A stretch of DNA of 64,000 nucleotides from Gemmatimonas sp. (GCA_011390805.1 JAABRT010000010.1:1-64000), one strand, 5' to 3'. Counted from the first letter of the stretch, positions 9,735 through 20,873 are shown. Notes: a model not told the origin generated them from the letters alone. Translations and numbers: made by a program.

Positions 9735-9913
9735 GGGTTCCTCCGGCGAAAAGTGGGCTAAGTGAACTGCTTCATAGTGGCAGACCAGACGCCAACCGGG
9801 CAAGGCGCAGCAGGAATGTGACCTGACCGTGTCGTGACGGGTCCCGCCGCTCTTGTGCTCCCGTGAGTGAATGCGGAAGTTGGACGGCATTCCTACCCGA
9901 AAGGAGTCCTCCT

Positions 9914-11524
9914 GTGTCCCGCACCCCGCTTTTTGCGTTGCTGCGTCGATCGTTGCAGCTCGCCAGACAGGCCAACGCAACCGGTGAATCCCCCAACACC
10001 GTGGTTGAGCAGTGGCGCCATGAATATGCGCTCTCCCGTCGCTCCTTCGTGGCCGGATCGTCGGCCGCCGTGGCGACGCTGGCGCTCACCGGTTGCGCAC
10101 CGGGCATAAGCGGCGGCCGGACAGCGCCGTCGTTTCCCACGGCGTCACGCACCGACGAACCGGTGGTGATTGTCGGCGCGGGCATTGCCGGTCTCACCTG
10201 TGCGTATCGGCTGCGGCAGCAAGGTGTACCTGTCCGGCTCATGGAGGCACAGTCACGTACCGGAGGCCGCATGTACTCGTTGCGTGATTACTTCGCGGAC
10301 GGCCAGGTGTGCGAGCTTGGCGGCGAGCTGATTGACACCGGTCATACCACGATTCGCAATCTCGCGGCCGAACTGGATATCCCACTCAACGATCTCGCAA
10401 CGGACGATGCATCGCTTGATGAAACCGTCTGGTTCATAGACGGTGCCAAGCGCACGGAAGAAGACGTAGTGGCCGCCTTTCTGCCGATCGCACAGCGACT
10501 GCTCGCGATTCTTGAGCCGTTTGGCGATGATTTCGATCCTACTGCGCTTTCACCGCAGGGGGCACAGGAGCTTGACCGCACGACGCTGGCCGAATGGTTT
10601 GACCGCGAAGGGGTCACCGGGTGGATGCGCACGTTGCTCAACGTGGCCTACACGACCGAGTACGGTCTTGAGCCTGAGCGTCAGTCGGCGCTCAACTTCA
10701 TCCTCATGATTGACCCCGATCCGACGGCGTTCCGTGTCTTCGGCGACAGCGATGAACGTTTCCATGTGCAAGGCGGTAACGATCGAATTGTGCGCACTCT
10801 CGCTGACCGCATTTCGGGCGACATTCAGACTGACACGGTGCTCGAAGCGGTGAGCAAGCGCGCCGACGGTCGGCACACACTTACGTTCCGTCGCGACAGC
10901 GGTGTACGCTCGGTGATCGCACGGCATGTGGTGCTGGCGATGCCATTTACCGTGCTGCGTGATGTGAAGCTCGACGTACCGATGTCGCCAGCGAAACGTC
11001 GCACGATCGCTGAACTCGGGTACGGCACCAACGCCAAACTGATGATCGGTTTTTCGTCTCGTCCGTGGCGTGAACAGCACAACTCGAATGGCAGCGTGGT
11101 CACAAATCTGCCATTTCAGCTTGTGTGGGAAACCAGTCGATTGCAGGACGGACGAGCGGGCATCCTCACCAACTTCAGCGGTGGCAACCACGGAGTGGCG
11201 GTGGGGCAGGGTACTCCTGCCGAACAGGCGAGCGCGCTCGTGCGCGACCTGGAAACAATCTTTCCCGGCGTGACGGCAGCACGGGAAGGCATGAAAGAAA
11301 CGCGCTTCCATTGGCCCACAAACCGCTGGGTGCGTGCGAGCTACGCGAGCTATCATGCAGGACAATGGACGTCAATGCGCGGACTCGAAGGACAGCCTGT
11401 TGATACACTGCATTTCGCAGGCGAACACTGTTCACTCGAAGCGCAGGGATACATGGAGGGCGGCTGCGAGACCGGCACGCGTGCAGCCAACGATGTGCTG
11501 GCGTCGCTCGGTGTCGCTGGCTGA
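9914..11524 (+). CDS. Tat-exported FAD-dependent amine oxidase lipoprotein
   Basis: GTG 9914 follows an AAAGGAGTCC ribosome-binding site and gives 536 aa. An earlier in-frame GTG (9863) has no such site. A twin-arginine signal SRRSFV at residues 41-46 precedes a hydrophobic run and a lipobox Cys61 (LALTGC), so folding and FAD loading occur before export. Residues 84-93 form the Rossmann FAD motif VVIVGAGIAG, and the C terminus has the second FAD contact HFAGEHCSLEAQGYMEGG. This is the monoamine-oxidase/polyamine-oxidase architecture, and the substrate amine is unknown. The gene converges on lon, and a structured repeat begins at its stop codon. Confidence 0.88.
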   Translation: MSRTPLFALLRRSLQLARQANATGESPNTVVEQWRHEYALSRRSFVAGSSAAVATLALTGCAPGISGGRTAPSFPTASRTDEPVVIVGAGIAGLTCAYRLRQQGVPVRLMEAQSRTGGRMYSLRDYFADGQVCELGGELIDTGHTTIRNLAAELDIPLNDLATDDASLDETVWFIDGAKRTEEDVVAAFLPIAQRLLAILEPFGDDFDPTALSPQGAQELDRTTLAEWFDREGVTGWMRTLLNVAYTTEYGLEPERQSALNFILMIDPDPTAFRVFGDSDERFHVQGGNDRIVRTLADRISGDIQTDTVLEAVSKRADGRHTLTFRRDSGVRSVIARHVVLAMPFTVLRDVKLDVPMSPAKRRTIAELGYGTNAKLMIGFSSRPWREQHNSNGSVVTNLPFQLVWETSRLQDGRAGILTNFSGGNHGVAVGQGTPAEQASALVRDLETIFPGVTAAREGMKETRFHWPTNRWVRASYASYHAGQWTSMRGLEGQPVDTLHFAGEHCSLEAQGYMEGGCETGTRAANDVLASLGVAG

Positions 11525-11688
11525 CTGCTTTTACCACAGAGGCACGGAGTCACGGAGGAACTGCAACGGATTTTTTGGTGGGGCTGTTGCAGTTCCACCT
11601 TCACATCTTTTCCGTGTTGCACCAACGCGATGCAACGAGTGTGCTGTTCTCTGTGGCTCCGCGGCTCTGCGGTCCGTGCTGTCAAAAA
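11525..11688. repeat. Structured 164-bp repeat, copy A
   Basis: The unit runs from CTGCTTTTACC to a terminal run of five A. Imperfect terminal inverted repeats (5' arm 11533-11556, 3' arm about 11649-11672, 19 of 24 positions matching) enclose a perfect 9-bp hairpin stem AACTGCAAC/GTTGCAGTT (11559-11567, 11586-11594) and a second stem GTTGCA/TGCAAC (11616-11621, 11631-11636). It starts right after the amine oxidase stop and contains the stop codon of lon. Confidence 0.8.
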
Positions 11689-14392
11689 CTGCTTTTACCA
11701 CAAAGGCACAGAGACACGGAGAACTGCAACGGATTTTTTGGTGGGGCTGGTGCAGTTCCACCTTTACATCGTTTGCGCATTGCACGAACGCGATGCGACG
11801 CGTGTGCTGTTCTCCGTGCCTCTGCGGCTCTGCGGTCCATGCTGTCAAAAACTGTGGCACCTCCGGCTCCTCAACGGGTGCCACCGAACCGCCACCCACC
11901 AACGCAATCTTCAAGACCTCAGTAAGCGTCTCTACCGGATGGAACGTGAGTGCGTCCTGCACTTCCTGCGGCACATCCTCGAGGTCATCGAAGTTGGCTT
12001 TTGGCAGAATGATCGTTGTCACGCCCGCCCGGTGTGCACCGAGCACTTTCTCCTTGAGCCCACCGATCGGCAGCACACGACCACGCAGTGTAATCTCGCC
12101 CGTCATGGCGACGTCTCTGCGCACTTTGCGGTTTGACATCTCCGAGACGAGCGCCGTTGCAATCGCAATGCCCGCACTCGGTCCGTCCTTCGGAATAGCA
12201 CCTGCCGGCACGTGCACGTGTGCTTCACTCGCACTCTGCAACCGGTCGGCAGGAATGCCGAGTGCGTCTGCATTGTTTGTGGCGTACGTGAGCGCCGCAC
12301 GCGCGCTCTCCTTCATCACATCACCAAGCTGACCGGTGAGAATGAGTGCAATCGGACCCACGCGTGTCACCTCGGCGCCCTCTTCCACCACCGGACGCAC
12401 GGTGCCTGTGCGGCGGATTGACGCTTCCACGAACATGATGTCACCACCCATCGGCGTGTAGTACATGCCCGACGCAATGCCAACTTCGTCGTGTTCCGAT
12501 ACACGTTCCGGGTGCACCTTCGGGCGGCCCAGCAGCTCGCGCACCTCTGCGGTGTCTACCCGGTTGTCTTCAAGTACCGCCTCGTCACCGGTCGCAACAC
12601 GTCGTGCAACTTTGCGCGCCACCGCACCCAGCTGACGCTCAAGCTGACGCACACCCGATTCACGCGTGTACTCGGTGATCACTTTCATGACTGCGTCGTC
12701 GTCGAACTCCAGCTTGCGCGAGGCAAGCCCCGATTCATCGAGCTGGCGCGGAATGAGGTACTTCTTGGCGATCTCCAGCTTCTCACGTTCGGTGTAGCCG
12801 CTGAAGTCCACGACTTCCATGCGGTCGAGCAGCGGACCGGGAATGTTCTGCACAAAGTTTGACGTGGCAATAAACAGCACTTCGCTCAGATCAAACGGAA
12901 TGCCGAGGTAGTGATCGGTAAACGAATCGTTCTGTGCGGGGTCAAGCACCTCAAGCAGTGCGCTCGACGGGTCGCCCTGGAATGATGAACCGAGCTTGTC
13001 GATCTCGTCGAGCAGAAAGACAGGGTTCTTGGTGCCCGCCTGCTTCATGCCCTGAACAATGCGTCCGGGCATGGCGCCCACGTACGTGCGCCGATGTCCG
13101 CGAATGTCTGCCTCGTCACGTGCGCCACCCAGGGCCACGCGCACGTACTCGCGACCGAGCGCACGCGCCACCGACTTGGCGATCGATGTCTTACCAACAC
13201 CCGGTGGTCCGGTGAACAGCAGAATCGGACCTTTGGCCATGGCACGCGCTTTGGCTTCCTTGGTGTCCTTGATGGTGCGTTCATCGTGCGTCCGGCCGTT
13301 CTCGCCGTCCTCGCGCAGCTTCGATACGGGAAACTCCCCCGTGTTCTCCACTTCCTCGGCGATCTGCCTGGCACGCAGCTCACGCACGGCCAGGAACTCC
13401 AGTACGCGATCCTTGACGTCCTTGAGACCATAATGGTCTTCATCAAGCACTGTTTCGGCGCGTGCCAGATCGAGTTGGTCGTCCGACCGCGTATTCCACG
13501 GCAGCTCGGCAATCCACTCCAGATACGTGCGGATGACCTGCGCTTCCATGCTTTCGCGACCGGTGCGTTCAAGACGCCCCAGCTCCCGCTCCACTTCGGC
13601 GCGCGCTTCCTTGGGCAGCTGCAATCCGTTCAACTTCTCGCGCAGCTCCTCGATTTCCTTGCTCTGGTCATCGTCGCCCAGCTCCTTCTGAATTGCCTTG
13701 AGCTGTTCGCGCAAAAACATCTCGCGCTGACGCTCGCCGAGCTCTTCCTGCACCTGCGACTTGATGTCTTCCTGCGCTTCGAGCAGGCCGATCTGTCGCT
13801 GCACGTGCACGAGCACACGCCGCAGGCGCTCTTCTACAGAGAGCGTCTCCAACAGCCCCTGCTTCTCGGGCACCGTGAGTTCGATATAGCCGGCGACAAG
13901 ATCGGAAAAGCGCCCCGGTTCCGTGACGGAATCGAGCACCTGATGCAGCACTTCTTCGGGCAAGCCGCGCTTCTCGCCCAGCTCGGCGGCTCGCTCACGC
14001 GTTTCTTTATGAAGCGCTTCGAAGGCCGGATCCTTGGGCTCCAGCGGCATCATTTCGTCTGATGCCACCACGACGGCCTGCAGGTGCCCGTCTGAATCGG
14101 TGTATTGGAGGGCAGTGGCCCGCTGCTCGCCCTGCAGCAGCAGCTGCACGCCCCCCAAACCGCGCTGAATCTGTCCAATGCGGGCGATCACGCCCATCTG
14201 ATAGAGAATGTCCGCCGACGGTTCTTCGGTGTTGTCGCGCTGCGCGACGGCAAAGACGACGCGGTCGCCCTTGAGTGCGGCCTCAATAGCCCGCAACGTG
14301 CCCGGTCGGCCCGCCGCAATGGGGGCCGTGATACCGGGGAACATGACCGTCCCGCGAAGGGGCAGGACGGGTAGAGTCTGACGCTCGCCCAT
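11531..14392 (-). CDS. lon: ATP-dependent protease Lon with repeat-encoded tail
   Basis: Lon degrades misfolded and regulatory proteins as a hexamer in the cytoplasm. The ATG at 14390-14392 has an AGGAAG site and gives 953 aa. An upstream ATG (14551) would add 53 non-conserved residues. The order is LAN substrate-binding domain, coiled coil, AAA+ module with GPPGVGKT (Lys401) and FLLDEID, then the S16 protease with Ser739 in PKDGPSAG and Lys782 in GGLKEK. About 40 charged residues are inserted just before Walker A compared with E. coli Lon (Lys362 there). The protein proper ends near residue 847. The last 106 residues are translated from two out-of-phase copies of a 164-bp repeat. Confidence 0.95.
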   Translation of the reverse strand: MGERQTLPVLPLRGTVMFPGITAPIAAGRPGTLRAIEAALKGDRVVFAVAQRDNTEEPSADILYQMGVIARIGQIQRGLGGVQLLLQGEQRATALQYTDSDGHLQAVVVASDEMMPLEPKDPAFEALHKETRERAAELGEKRGLPEEVLHQVLDSVTEPGRFSDLVAGYIELTVPEKQGLLETLSVEERLRRVLVHVQRQIGLLEAQEDIKSQVQEELGERQREMFLREQLKAIQKELGDDDQSKEIEELREKLNGLQLPKEARAEVERELGRLERTGRESMEAQVIRTYLEWIAELPWNTRSDDQLDLARAETVLDEDHYGLKDVKDRVLEFLAVRELRARQIAEEVENTGEFPVSKLREDGENGRTHDERTIKDTKEAKARAMAKGPILLFTGPPGVGKTSIAKSVARALGREYVRVALGGARDEADIRGHRRTYVGAMPGRIVQGMKQAGTKNPVFLLDEIDKLGSSFQGDPSSALLEVLDPAQNDSFTDHYLGIPFDLSEVLFIATSNFVQNIPGPLLDRMEVVDFSGYTEREKLEIAKKYLIPRQLDESGLASRKLEFDDDAVMKVITEYTRESGVRQLERQLGAVARKVARRVATGDEAVLEDNRVDTAEVRELLGRPKVHPERVSEHDEVGIASGMYYTPMGGDIMFVEASIRRTGTVRPVVEEGAEVTRVGPIALILTGQLGDVMKESARAALTYATNNADALGIPADRLQSASEAHVHVPAGAIPKDGPSAGIAIATALVSEMSNRKVRRDVAMTGEITLRGRVLPIGGLKEKVLGAHRAGVTTIILPKANFDDLEDVPQEVQDALTFHPVETLTEVLKIALVGGGSVAPVEEPEVPQFLTAWTAEPQRHGEQHTRRIAFVQCANDVKVELHQPHQKIRCSSPCLCAFVVKAVFDSTDRRAAEPQRTAHSLHRVGATRKRCEGGTATAPPKNPLQFLRDSVPLW
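11689..11851. repeat. Structured 163-bp repeat, copy B
   Basis: This copy is joined head to tail to copy A with no spacer. By hand alignment it differs at 17 of 164 columns, one of them a 1-bp gap. The terminal inverted repeats and both internal stems are kept. At one paired position of the terminal stem both arms change together relative to copy A (G:C to A:T). The whole copy is read in frame as part of lon on the minus strand. Confidence 0.8.
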
Positions 14393-14561
14393 AATTTGAC
14401 TTCCTGGCTCGGGATAAAAGGGAATGTGCGACAAGAGCGCAGGTTTCGCACCGGGGCCGGTGTGCCAAGCTGGCAGACTCTGCAACTTTCTGCTGACCAT
14501 GTGACGTAGTGTGCCCATACTGTCTGCCGACTCGGCGGATGCCTGTTCCATTGATTGTACC

Positions 14562-14573
14562 CCGTGCTACACT
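14562..14573 (+). promoter_or_regulatory. Possible extended -10 promoter element for the kinase pair
   Basis: TGCTACACT (14565-14573) has the TGn extension plus a TACACT -10 box 53 bp before the kinase GTG start. No convincing -35 box is found at 17 bp, although TTGATT occurs closer at 14551. The divergent lon promoter must lie in the same 234-bp gap. Confidence 0.3.
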
Positions 14574-14626
14574 ATCAGTAGCTGTCGGGTCGACTGCCCG
14601 CTTTTTCTCCCTGGATCCCAACGCGC

Positions 14627-16738
14627 GTGAGCGACTCCGCCGCCTCGAGCGACGCCGAACTTCGAGAACACGTACAGCGCACACTCGCTGCCACCTATGA
14701 TGTGGAGCGCGAGATTGGTCGCGGTGGCATGGGCGTGGTCTATCGCGCCATCGACAAGCGCCTCAAGCGCCCGGTGGCGATCAAACTGCTGCCGCCCGAG
14801 CTCGCTTTCCGTCGCGACGTGCGCTCGCGCTTTCAGCGGGAGGCGGAAACTGCCGCGCAGTTGAGTCACCCCAACATCGTCCCGATTTATTCGGTTGACG
14901 AGATCGACAATTTGGTGTTCTTCGTAATGGCGTGCGTGGACGGCGATAACCTCGCCACCCAGCTGCGCAAGCGCGGTCCGCTGCCAACTGAGGACATCAA
15001 GCGCTATCTCACCGAGGTCGCCGACGCACTCGCATACGCACACTCGCGTGGCGTCATTCATCGCGACATCAAACCGGACAACATTCTGGTTGATGCAAAT
15101 GACGGACGCGCGATGGTTACGGACTTTGGTATCGCGCGCGCAGCTGAAGGCGGTGACGGGGCGCGGCTCACCGCGACCGGGTTGGCGATCGGCACACCGG
15201 CGTACATGTCACCTGAGCAGGCGTCTGGCGATCGCGACGTCGATGGACGCAGCGATCTCTACGCGCTCGGTGTGCTCGGCTACCAGATGCTCACCGGTGA
15301 ACCACCGTTCACGGGCAACACCACACCGGTTCTGCTGGTCAAGCATCTCACCGAAACGCCGGTGCCGGTGGAGGATCGTCGCCCCGACACGCCGCCCATG
15401 CTGGCCGCGATGGTGATGCGGTTGCTCGAGAAAGATCCGGCCCATCGGTTTCAAAGCGCGACCGAGTTGGCGCAGGCGCTGCGGTCGGGCATTGTGCCGT
15501 CGGCGGCACACCGTGCAGGACGATCGGCAGGCGCGGGTACCAAGTCGGAGCAGCCACTTCCCACGTGGACGGACGGCGGGGGGGGGATGCCACCGCTGCG
15601 CGAGTGGCCCGAAAAGCCGATGCCGGAACGCCAGGAGATGTTGCGTCAGTATCAGACGCTGTCGTCTGCCGGAGGCGGTGCATCGACAGCGGCGCGCACG
15701 GACAGTGAAAACTATGTGCCAACCGCCGAGGAGTTGGTGCGCTGGGAAGCGCCAATGGTTCAGGCGTACCGCAAGAAACTCGCGCCCTTTGTGTTTGTGA
15801 ACGGTGCGTTGGTTCTCGTCTCGATTTTTTCGGGTGAGAACTTCCTCCCGATTACGGCCATCTGGTCGATCATTCTTTCCTATCAGTACGCCAAGCTCTG
15901 GTCCGACGGCTACGACTGGCGTGACGTATTGCGGCAGCCGCGTGATCGCATGTTTGGCGATGTGCTCTCCGATGTTGGTGAGTCAGTGGAGTCTGCCTTT
16001 TCGAAAAAGAAACGTGAGGAGCTGCGCGCCACGGGAAAGCGCGGTTTCGGGCTCACCGACGCCCTGTCGCCGCGTTCGCCGATCGCGATCCCGTTGCCCG
16101 GCGCAACAGCCGGGACTCCCTGGCAAAAGGCAGGGCAAGCGGGGCGGCCTGCGTCGGGTGAGTCAGCGGGTCCGTCCGGCTCGGTGTCGCTCGGGGAGCA
16201 CGCAGACGTAGTGCGCGCTGCACGCGACGCCCGGGACGAAATCGCGCGTCTGTTGGCCACCATTCCGGCGGGGGAGCGTGCACGCATTCCTGACGTTGCG
16301 CAAACCTCCATCTCGCTGGCGCAAAAGGTAGAGCAGATTGCCTACTCGCTGGCGGCAACCGAGGAGGCGTTGGCGGCGCAACCGTTGGCGTCCATTGACG
16401 CGGAGATAGAGCGGCTCGAAGCGGCCGCCAACCCGCTGGATGCCGGATCGGATGCACGTGTGCGTCGCCTCGCGTCGCTGCGTCGGGAGCGCCGCGGAGC
16501 CCTCGAACTCACGCGCCGCCGCGACGATCTGCTGGGACGCATGGATTCGTGCGTGTTGGCGTTGGAGAACATCCGGTTGGATCTGGTGCGGCTGCGCACG
16601 GGAGGCAGCACGGTTCAGAGCGTAACGCTGGTGGCCGAGCAGGCCATGGCGTTGGCGCAGGAGGTGGATCGCGTTGTGGCGGCTGCGCAGGAAGTGCGCG
16701 ATCTGACCTCTGCACGCAGCGTTGGTGCGACCTCCTGA
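14627..16738 (+). CDS. Membrane Ser/Thr protein kinase (first of a pair)
   Basis: This 703-aa protein starts at GTG 14627. Residues 25-285 are a Hanks-type kinase: glycine loop GRGGMGVVY, Lys53 in VAIK, catalytic Asp147 in HRDIKPDN, Asp166 of DFG and GTPAYMSPEQ. A variable linker contains a nine-G tract (codons 318-320). Residues about 383-430 hold two hydrophobic helices followed by YDWRDVLRQPRDRMF, a 2TM-like hairpin. The C-terminal third is helical, Arg/Glu-rich and probably coiled coil. It lacks the PASTA or propeller sensor seen in many bacterial kinases. The next gene encodes a paralog starting 1-2 bp after this stop. Confidence 0.9.
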   Translation: MSDSAASSDAELREHVQRTLAATYDVEREIGRGGMGVVYRAIDKRLKRPVAIKLLPPELAFRRDVRSRFQREAETAAQLSHPNIVPIYSVDEIDNLVFFVMACVDGDNLATQLRKRGPLPTEDIKRYLTEVADALAYAHSRGVIHRDIKPDNILVDANDGRAMVTDFGIARAAEGGDGARLTATGLAIGTPAYMSPEQASGDRDVDGRSDLYALGVLGYQMLTGEPPFTGNTTPVLLVKHLTETPVPVEDRRPDTPPMLAAMVMRLLEKDPAHRFQSATELAQALRSGIVPSAAHRAGRSAGAGTKSEQPLPTWTDGGGGMPPLREWPEKPMPERQEMLRQYQTLSSAGGGASTAARTDSENYVPTAEELVRWEAPMVQAYRKKLAPFVFVNGALVLVSIFSGENFLPITAIWSIILSYQYAKLWSDGYDWRDVLRQPRDRMFGDVLSDVGESVESAFSKKKREELRATGKRGFGLTDALSPRSPIAIPLPGATAGTPWQKAGQAGRPASGESAGPSGSVSLGEHADVVRAARDARDEIARLLATIPAGERARIPDVAQTSISLAQKVEQIAYSLAATEEALAAQPLASIDAEIERLEAAANPLDAGSDARVRRLASLRRERRGALELTRRRDDLLGRMDSCVLALENIRLDLVRLRTGGSTVQSVTLVAEQAMALAQEVDRVVAAAQEVRDLTSARSVGATS
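15578..15586 (+). repeat. Nine-G homopolymer inside the kinase gene
   Basis: Nine consecutive G encode Gly318-Gly320, just after the kinase domain and before the membrane helices. Slippage here would separate the catalytic domain from the membrane part. Confidence 0.9.
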
Positions 16739-16739
16739 C

Positions 16740-19025
<2,286 letters not shown>

Positions 19026-19082
19026 GGTCACAGCGGTCCGGTGCAGCAATGCACTGCCGCCGTTGCGGCGTTTGACGGGCCG

Positions 19083-19397
19083 TCAATCCAGCGTGTCGAG
19101 CAGTGCTTCGAGATCAGCCACCAGTGACCCGTGGTTGTATCGCGTCGCGGCGTCGACTCCCCGTGCAATCGCGCTGCGGGCCTCATCAATGCGATCGAGT
19201 TCACGCAGGCACTCGGCGTAGCGCAGCCAGCCGTTGCCTTCGTCGTCGAGTGCCGCGAGATAGGTGGCGAACTGTTCCGCCGCTTCCTCGTTGGCACCGG
19301 TTTTCGCAAGCTCGGTGGCGAGTCCGAAGCGGGCCATCGCGTGATCAGGTTGACGCGCGATCATCGCGCGGAATGTATCGAGCCGTGTGTTGGTCAT
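19083..19397 (-). CDS. Small TPR-like protein
   Basis: This acidic protein of 104 aa begins MTNTRLDTFRAM and is built from about two and a half helical hairpins with TPR-type spacing. Examples are ARFGLATELAKTGANEEAAEQF and RYAECLRELDRIDEARSAI. It has no signal peptide, so it is probably a cytoplasmic scaffold for protein contacts. It is convergent with the kinase pair and upstream of the hydrolase gene on the opposite strand. No partner can be named. Confidence 0.7.
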   Translation of the reverse strand: MTNTRLDTFRAMIARQPDHAMARFGLATELAKTGANEEAAEQFATYLAALDDEGNGWLRYAECLRELDRIDEARSAIARGVDAATRYNHGSLVADLEALLDTLD

Positions 19398-19442
19398 TCG
19401 TGAACCATAGGTGAAGGTTTCGGAAGAACAGTGAAACCGGCG

Positions 19443-20288
19443 CTACTGCACCAGGAGTTCCGATAACGCGATTGCCAACCGGTCGGGTGCTTCTTCCGGA
19501 ATCGCGTGCGACATGCCGGCCAAACGGTGCACGGTTATCTCGCCCGCAGCCGCTGCGGTGATCACGGAACGCATGCGCTCACCATTTCGTGGCAGAAATG
19601 GATCGTCGGCGCCCAGCATAAGCCCGACCGGCATCGGCAGCGATCCTGCCCGCAGCATAATCGCGTCGCGGCTGTCGCCAATCACTTGCAGCTGGCGCGT
19701 GGCGACCTCTTTGCCCTGAGCCGTCCGGAATGGTCTGAGGTAGACGTCCAGGACATGACCAGCGAGCAGCGCGTTGGTGTAGCCACGCGACAGCGCGGTG
19801 TGCAGTGCCGAGGCCAGCCAGTCGGGTGGCAGCGCTCTCCACAGCCTGGCGCCACGGGCGAGCCTGCGCAAAGCGGGTGGAGCGTGGCTGGACTGCGCGT
19901 CGCCGGCGATGTGACAGGGGTTGCACAGCTGCAGTCGGGTGACCCGTTCCGGCGATTGCAACGCAATGGCCGCGGCCACGGCAGCTCCAAACCCATGCCC
20001 TACAAAGCAGGCTGGTTCAACGCCCAACAGCTCTAACAGTGCAGCCGTACGTTGCGCGTGGGCCGTCACAGAGTAGCTCGCGGTGGCGGGCGTGTCGGAT
20101 CGCCCGTGGCCGAGCAGATCGATGACCAGCACCCGATGCCCTTTGGGCAACCGGGCCGTCAGATCGCGCCAGACATGCGATGATGTGAAGGCGCCATGCA
20201 GCAGCACCACCGGTTCGCCCGCCCCGCGCGTTCCAGCGGCATAGCAGTAGATACGCGTGTCGTCGAGATCGACAAACTCGCCGCGCAT
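19443..20288 (-). CDS. Alpha/beta-hydrolase fold protein lacking the nucleophile
   Basis: From the ATG at 20286-20288 this is 281 aa. An upstream in-frame ATG at 20357 would add 23 residues and I see no site that decides between them. The fold is clear: VVLLHGAFTSSHVWRDL (oxyanion HG), DLLGHGRSD, the nucleophile-elbow region and a late Asp (GADDPFLP) and His (GMSHAIPEE). The elbow reads VGHGFGAA, so position 99 is Gly where the family has Ser (GHSxG). The codon is GGG, two changes away from a Ser AGC/TCG codon. It may be a non-hydrolytic homolog, or it may use another residue. Confidence 0.8.
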   Translation of the reverse strand: MRGEFVDLDDTRIYCYAAGTRGAGEPVVLLHGAFTSSHVWRDLTARLPKGHRVLVIDLLGHGRSDTPATASYSVTAHAQRTAALLELLGVEPACFVGHGFGAAVAAAIALQSPERVTRLQLCNPCHIAGDAQSSHAPPALRRLARGARLWRALPPDWLASALHTALSRGYTNALLAGHVLDVYLRPFRTAQGKEVATRQLQVIGDSRDAIMLRAGSLPMPVGLMLGADDPFLPRNGERMRSVITAAAAGEITVHRLAGMSHAIPEEAPDRLAIALSELLVQ

Positions 20289-20369
20289 CAGGCGAAGTGA
20301 CGGGATGAGATCGGCATGATGTGGAGCAATCTCTCGTGCGCGGGAGCCTGAAAACAAGGGAAACGCAAA

Positions 20370-20397
20370 CGGGGGCGACCGATCAGGTTCGCCCCCG
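20370..20397 (-). terminator. Rho-independent terminator of the Spy-like gene
   Basis: CGGGGGCGA (20370-20378) pairs perfectly with TCGCCCCCG (20389-20397). Read on the minus strand, the stem is followed by a T-rich stretch (20350-20369). It separates the Spy-like gene from the hydrolase gene. Confidence 0.75.
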
Positions 20398-20459
20398 CAC
20401 TATTGTCCCAGCCGTTAGCCGCGCTGTTCCGGCCGTGCGCGCACCGTTGTGCTGCGGGG

Positions 20460-20873
20460 TCAGCGATTCTCAGGTGGACGCTGACGCGCTCCCGGCGTGG
20501 GCATCGCTTCAATGTTCTTGTCGAACTGGACCTGCTGCTCCGGGGTAAGCACTTCTCGGATGGCTTTGCGTTCGTCCGCCTGCATGGCTTGCATCTGCGT
20601 GCGCATGGCCTGCATGTCACCACCGCCCCCGCGGGCAGCCTGCATCATTTCCTGGCGCTTGGCCATGGTAGCCGCGGTAATGGAATCGATTTTTTTGGTC
20701 TGCGTTTCGTCGAGCGTGATGTCTTTGAACATGAGCTCGCGGGCACGCTGCTGCATTTGCGCACCGCCACCGCGCTGACCGCCGCCGGCCCTGCCACCAC
20801 CCTGCGCCTCAACCTGCACACTGACAGTCACCAGCAATGCGGCGACGGCTACCAACTTATGGAGGGACATCAT
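20460..20873 (-). CDS. Spy/CpxP-like periplasmic protein
   Basis: This 137-aa protein has a cleavable signal peptide ending VQVEAQ, then a Gly/Arg/Gln-rich segment. The helical remainder is rich in Met, Gln, Glu and Arg. It contains ITLDETQTKKID and VLTPEQQVQFDKN, the LTxxQ motifs of the Spy/CpxP family of periplasmic stress chaperones. The final residues are Pro/Arg-rich. An ATG at 20870 is an equally good start. A rho-independent terminator follows, so the gene is likely monocistronic. Its chaperone or metal-response role is inferred from the family. Confidence 0.7.
   Translation of the reverse strand: MMSLHKLVAVAALLVTVSVQVEAQGGGRAGGGQRGGGAQMQQRARELMFKDITLDETQTKKIDSITAATMAKRQEMMQAARGGGGDMQAMRTQMQAMQADERKAIREVLTPEQQVQFDKNIEAMPTPGARQRPPENR

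Noticed and set aside
11334-12332. 332-codon plus-strand ORF across the structured repeats
   Set aside because: It overlaps the amine oxidase end, both repeats and lon antisense. The product is low-complexity and Cys/Ser-rich as expected of a shadow.
13094-14062. 322-codon plus-strand ORF opposite lon
   Set aside because: It is antisense to a Lon with all catalytic motifs. GC-rich codon use often opens such frames, and no ribosome-binding site or family resemblance is seen.
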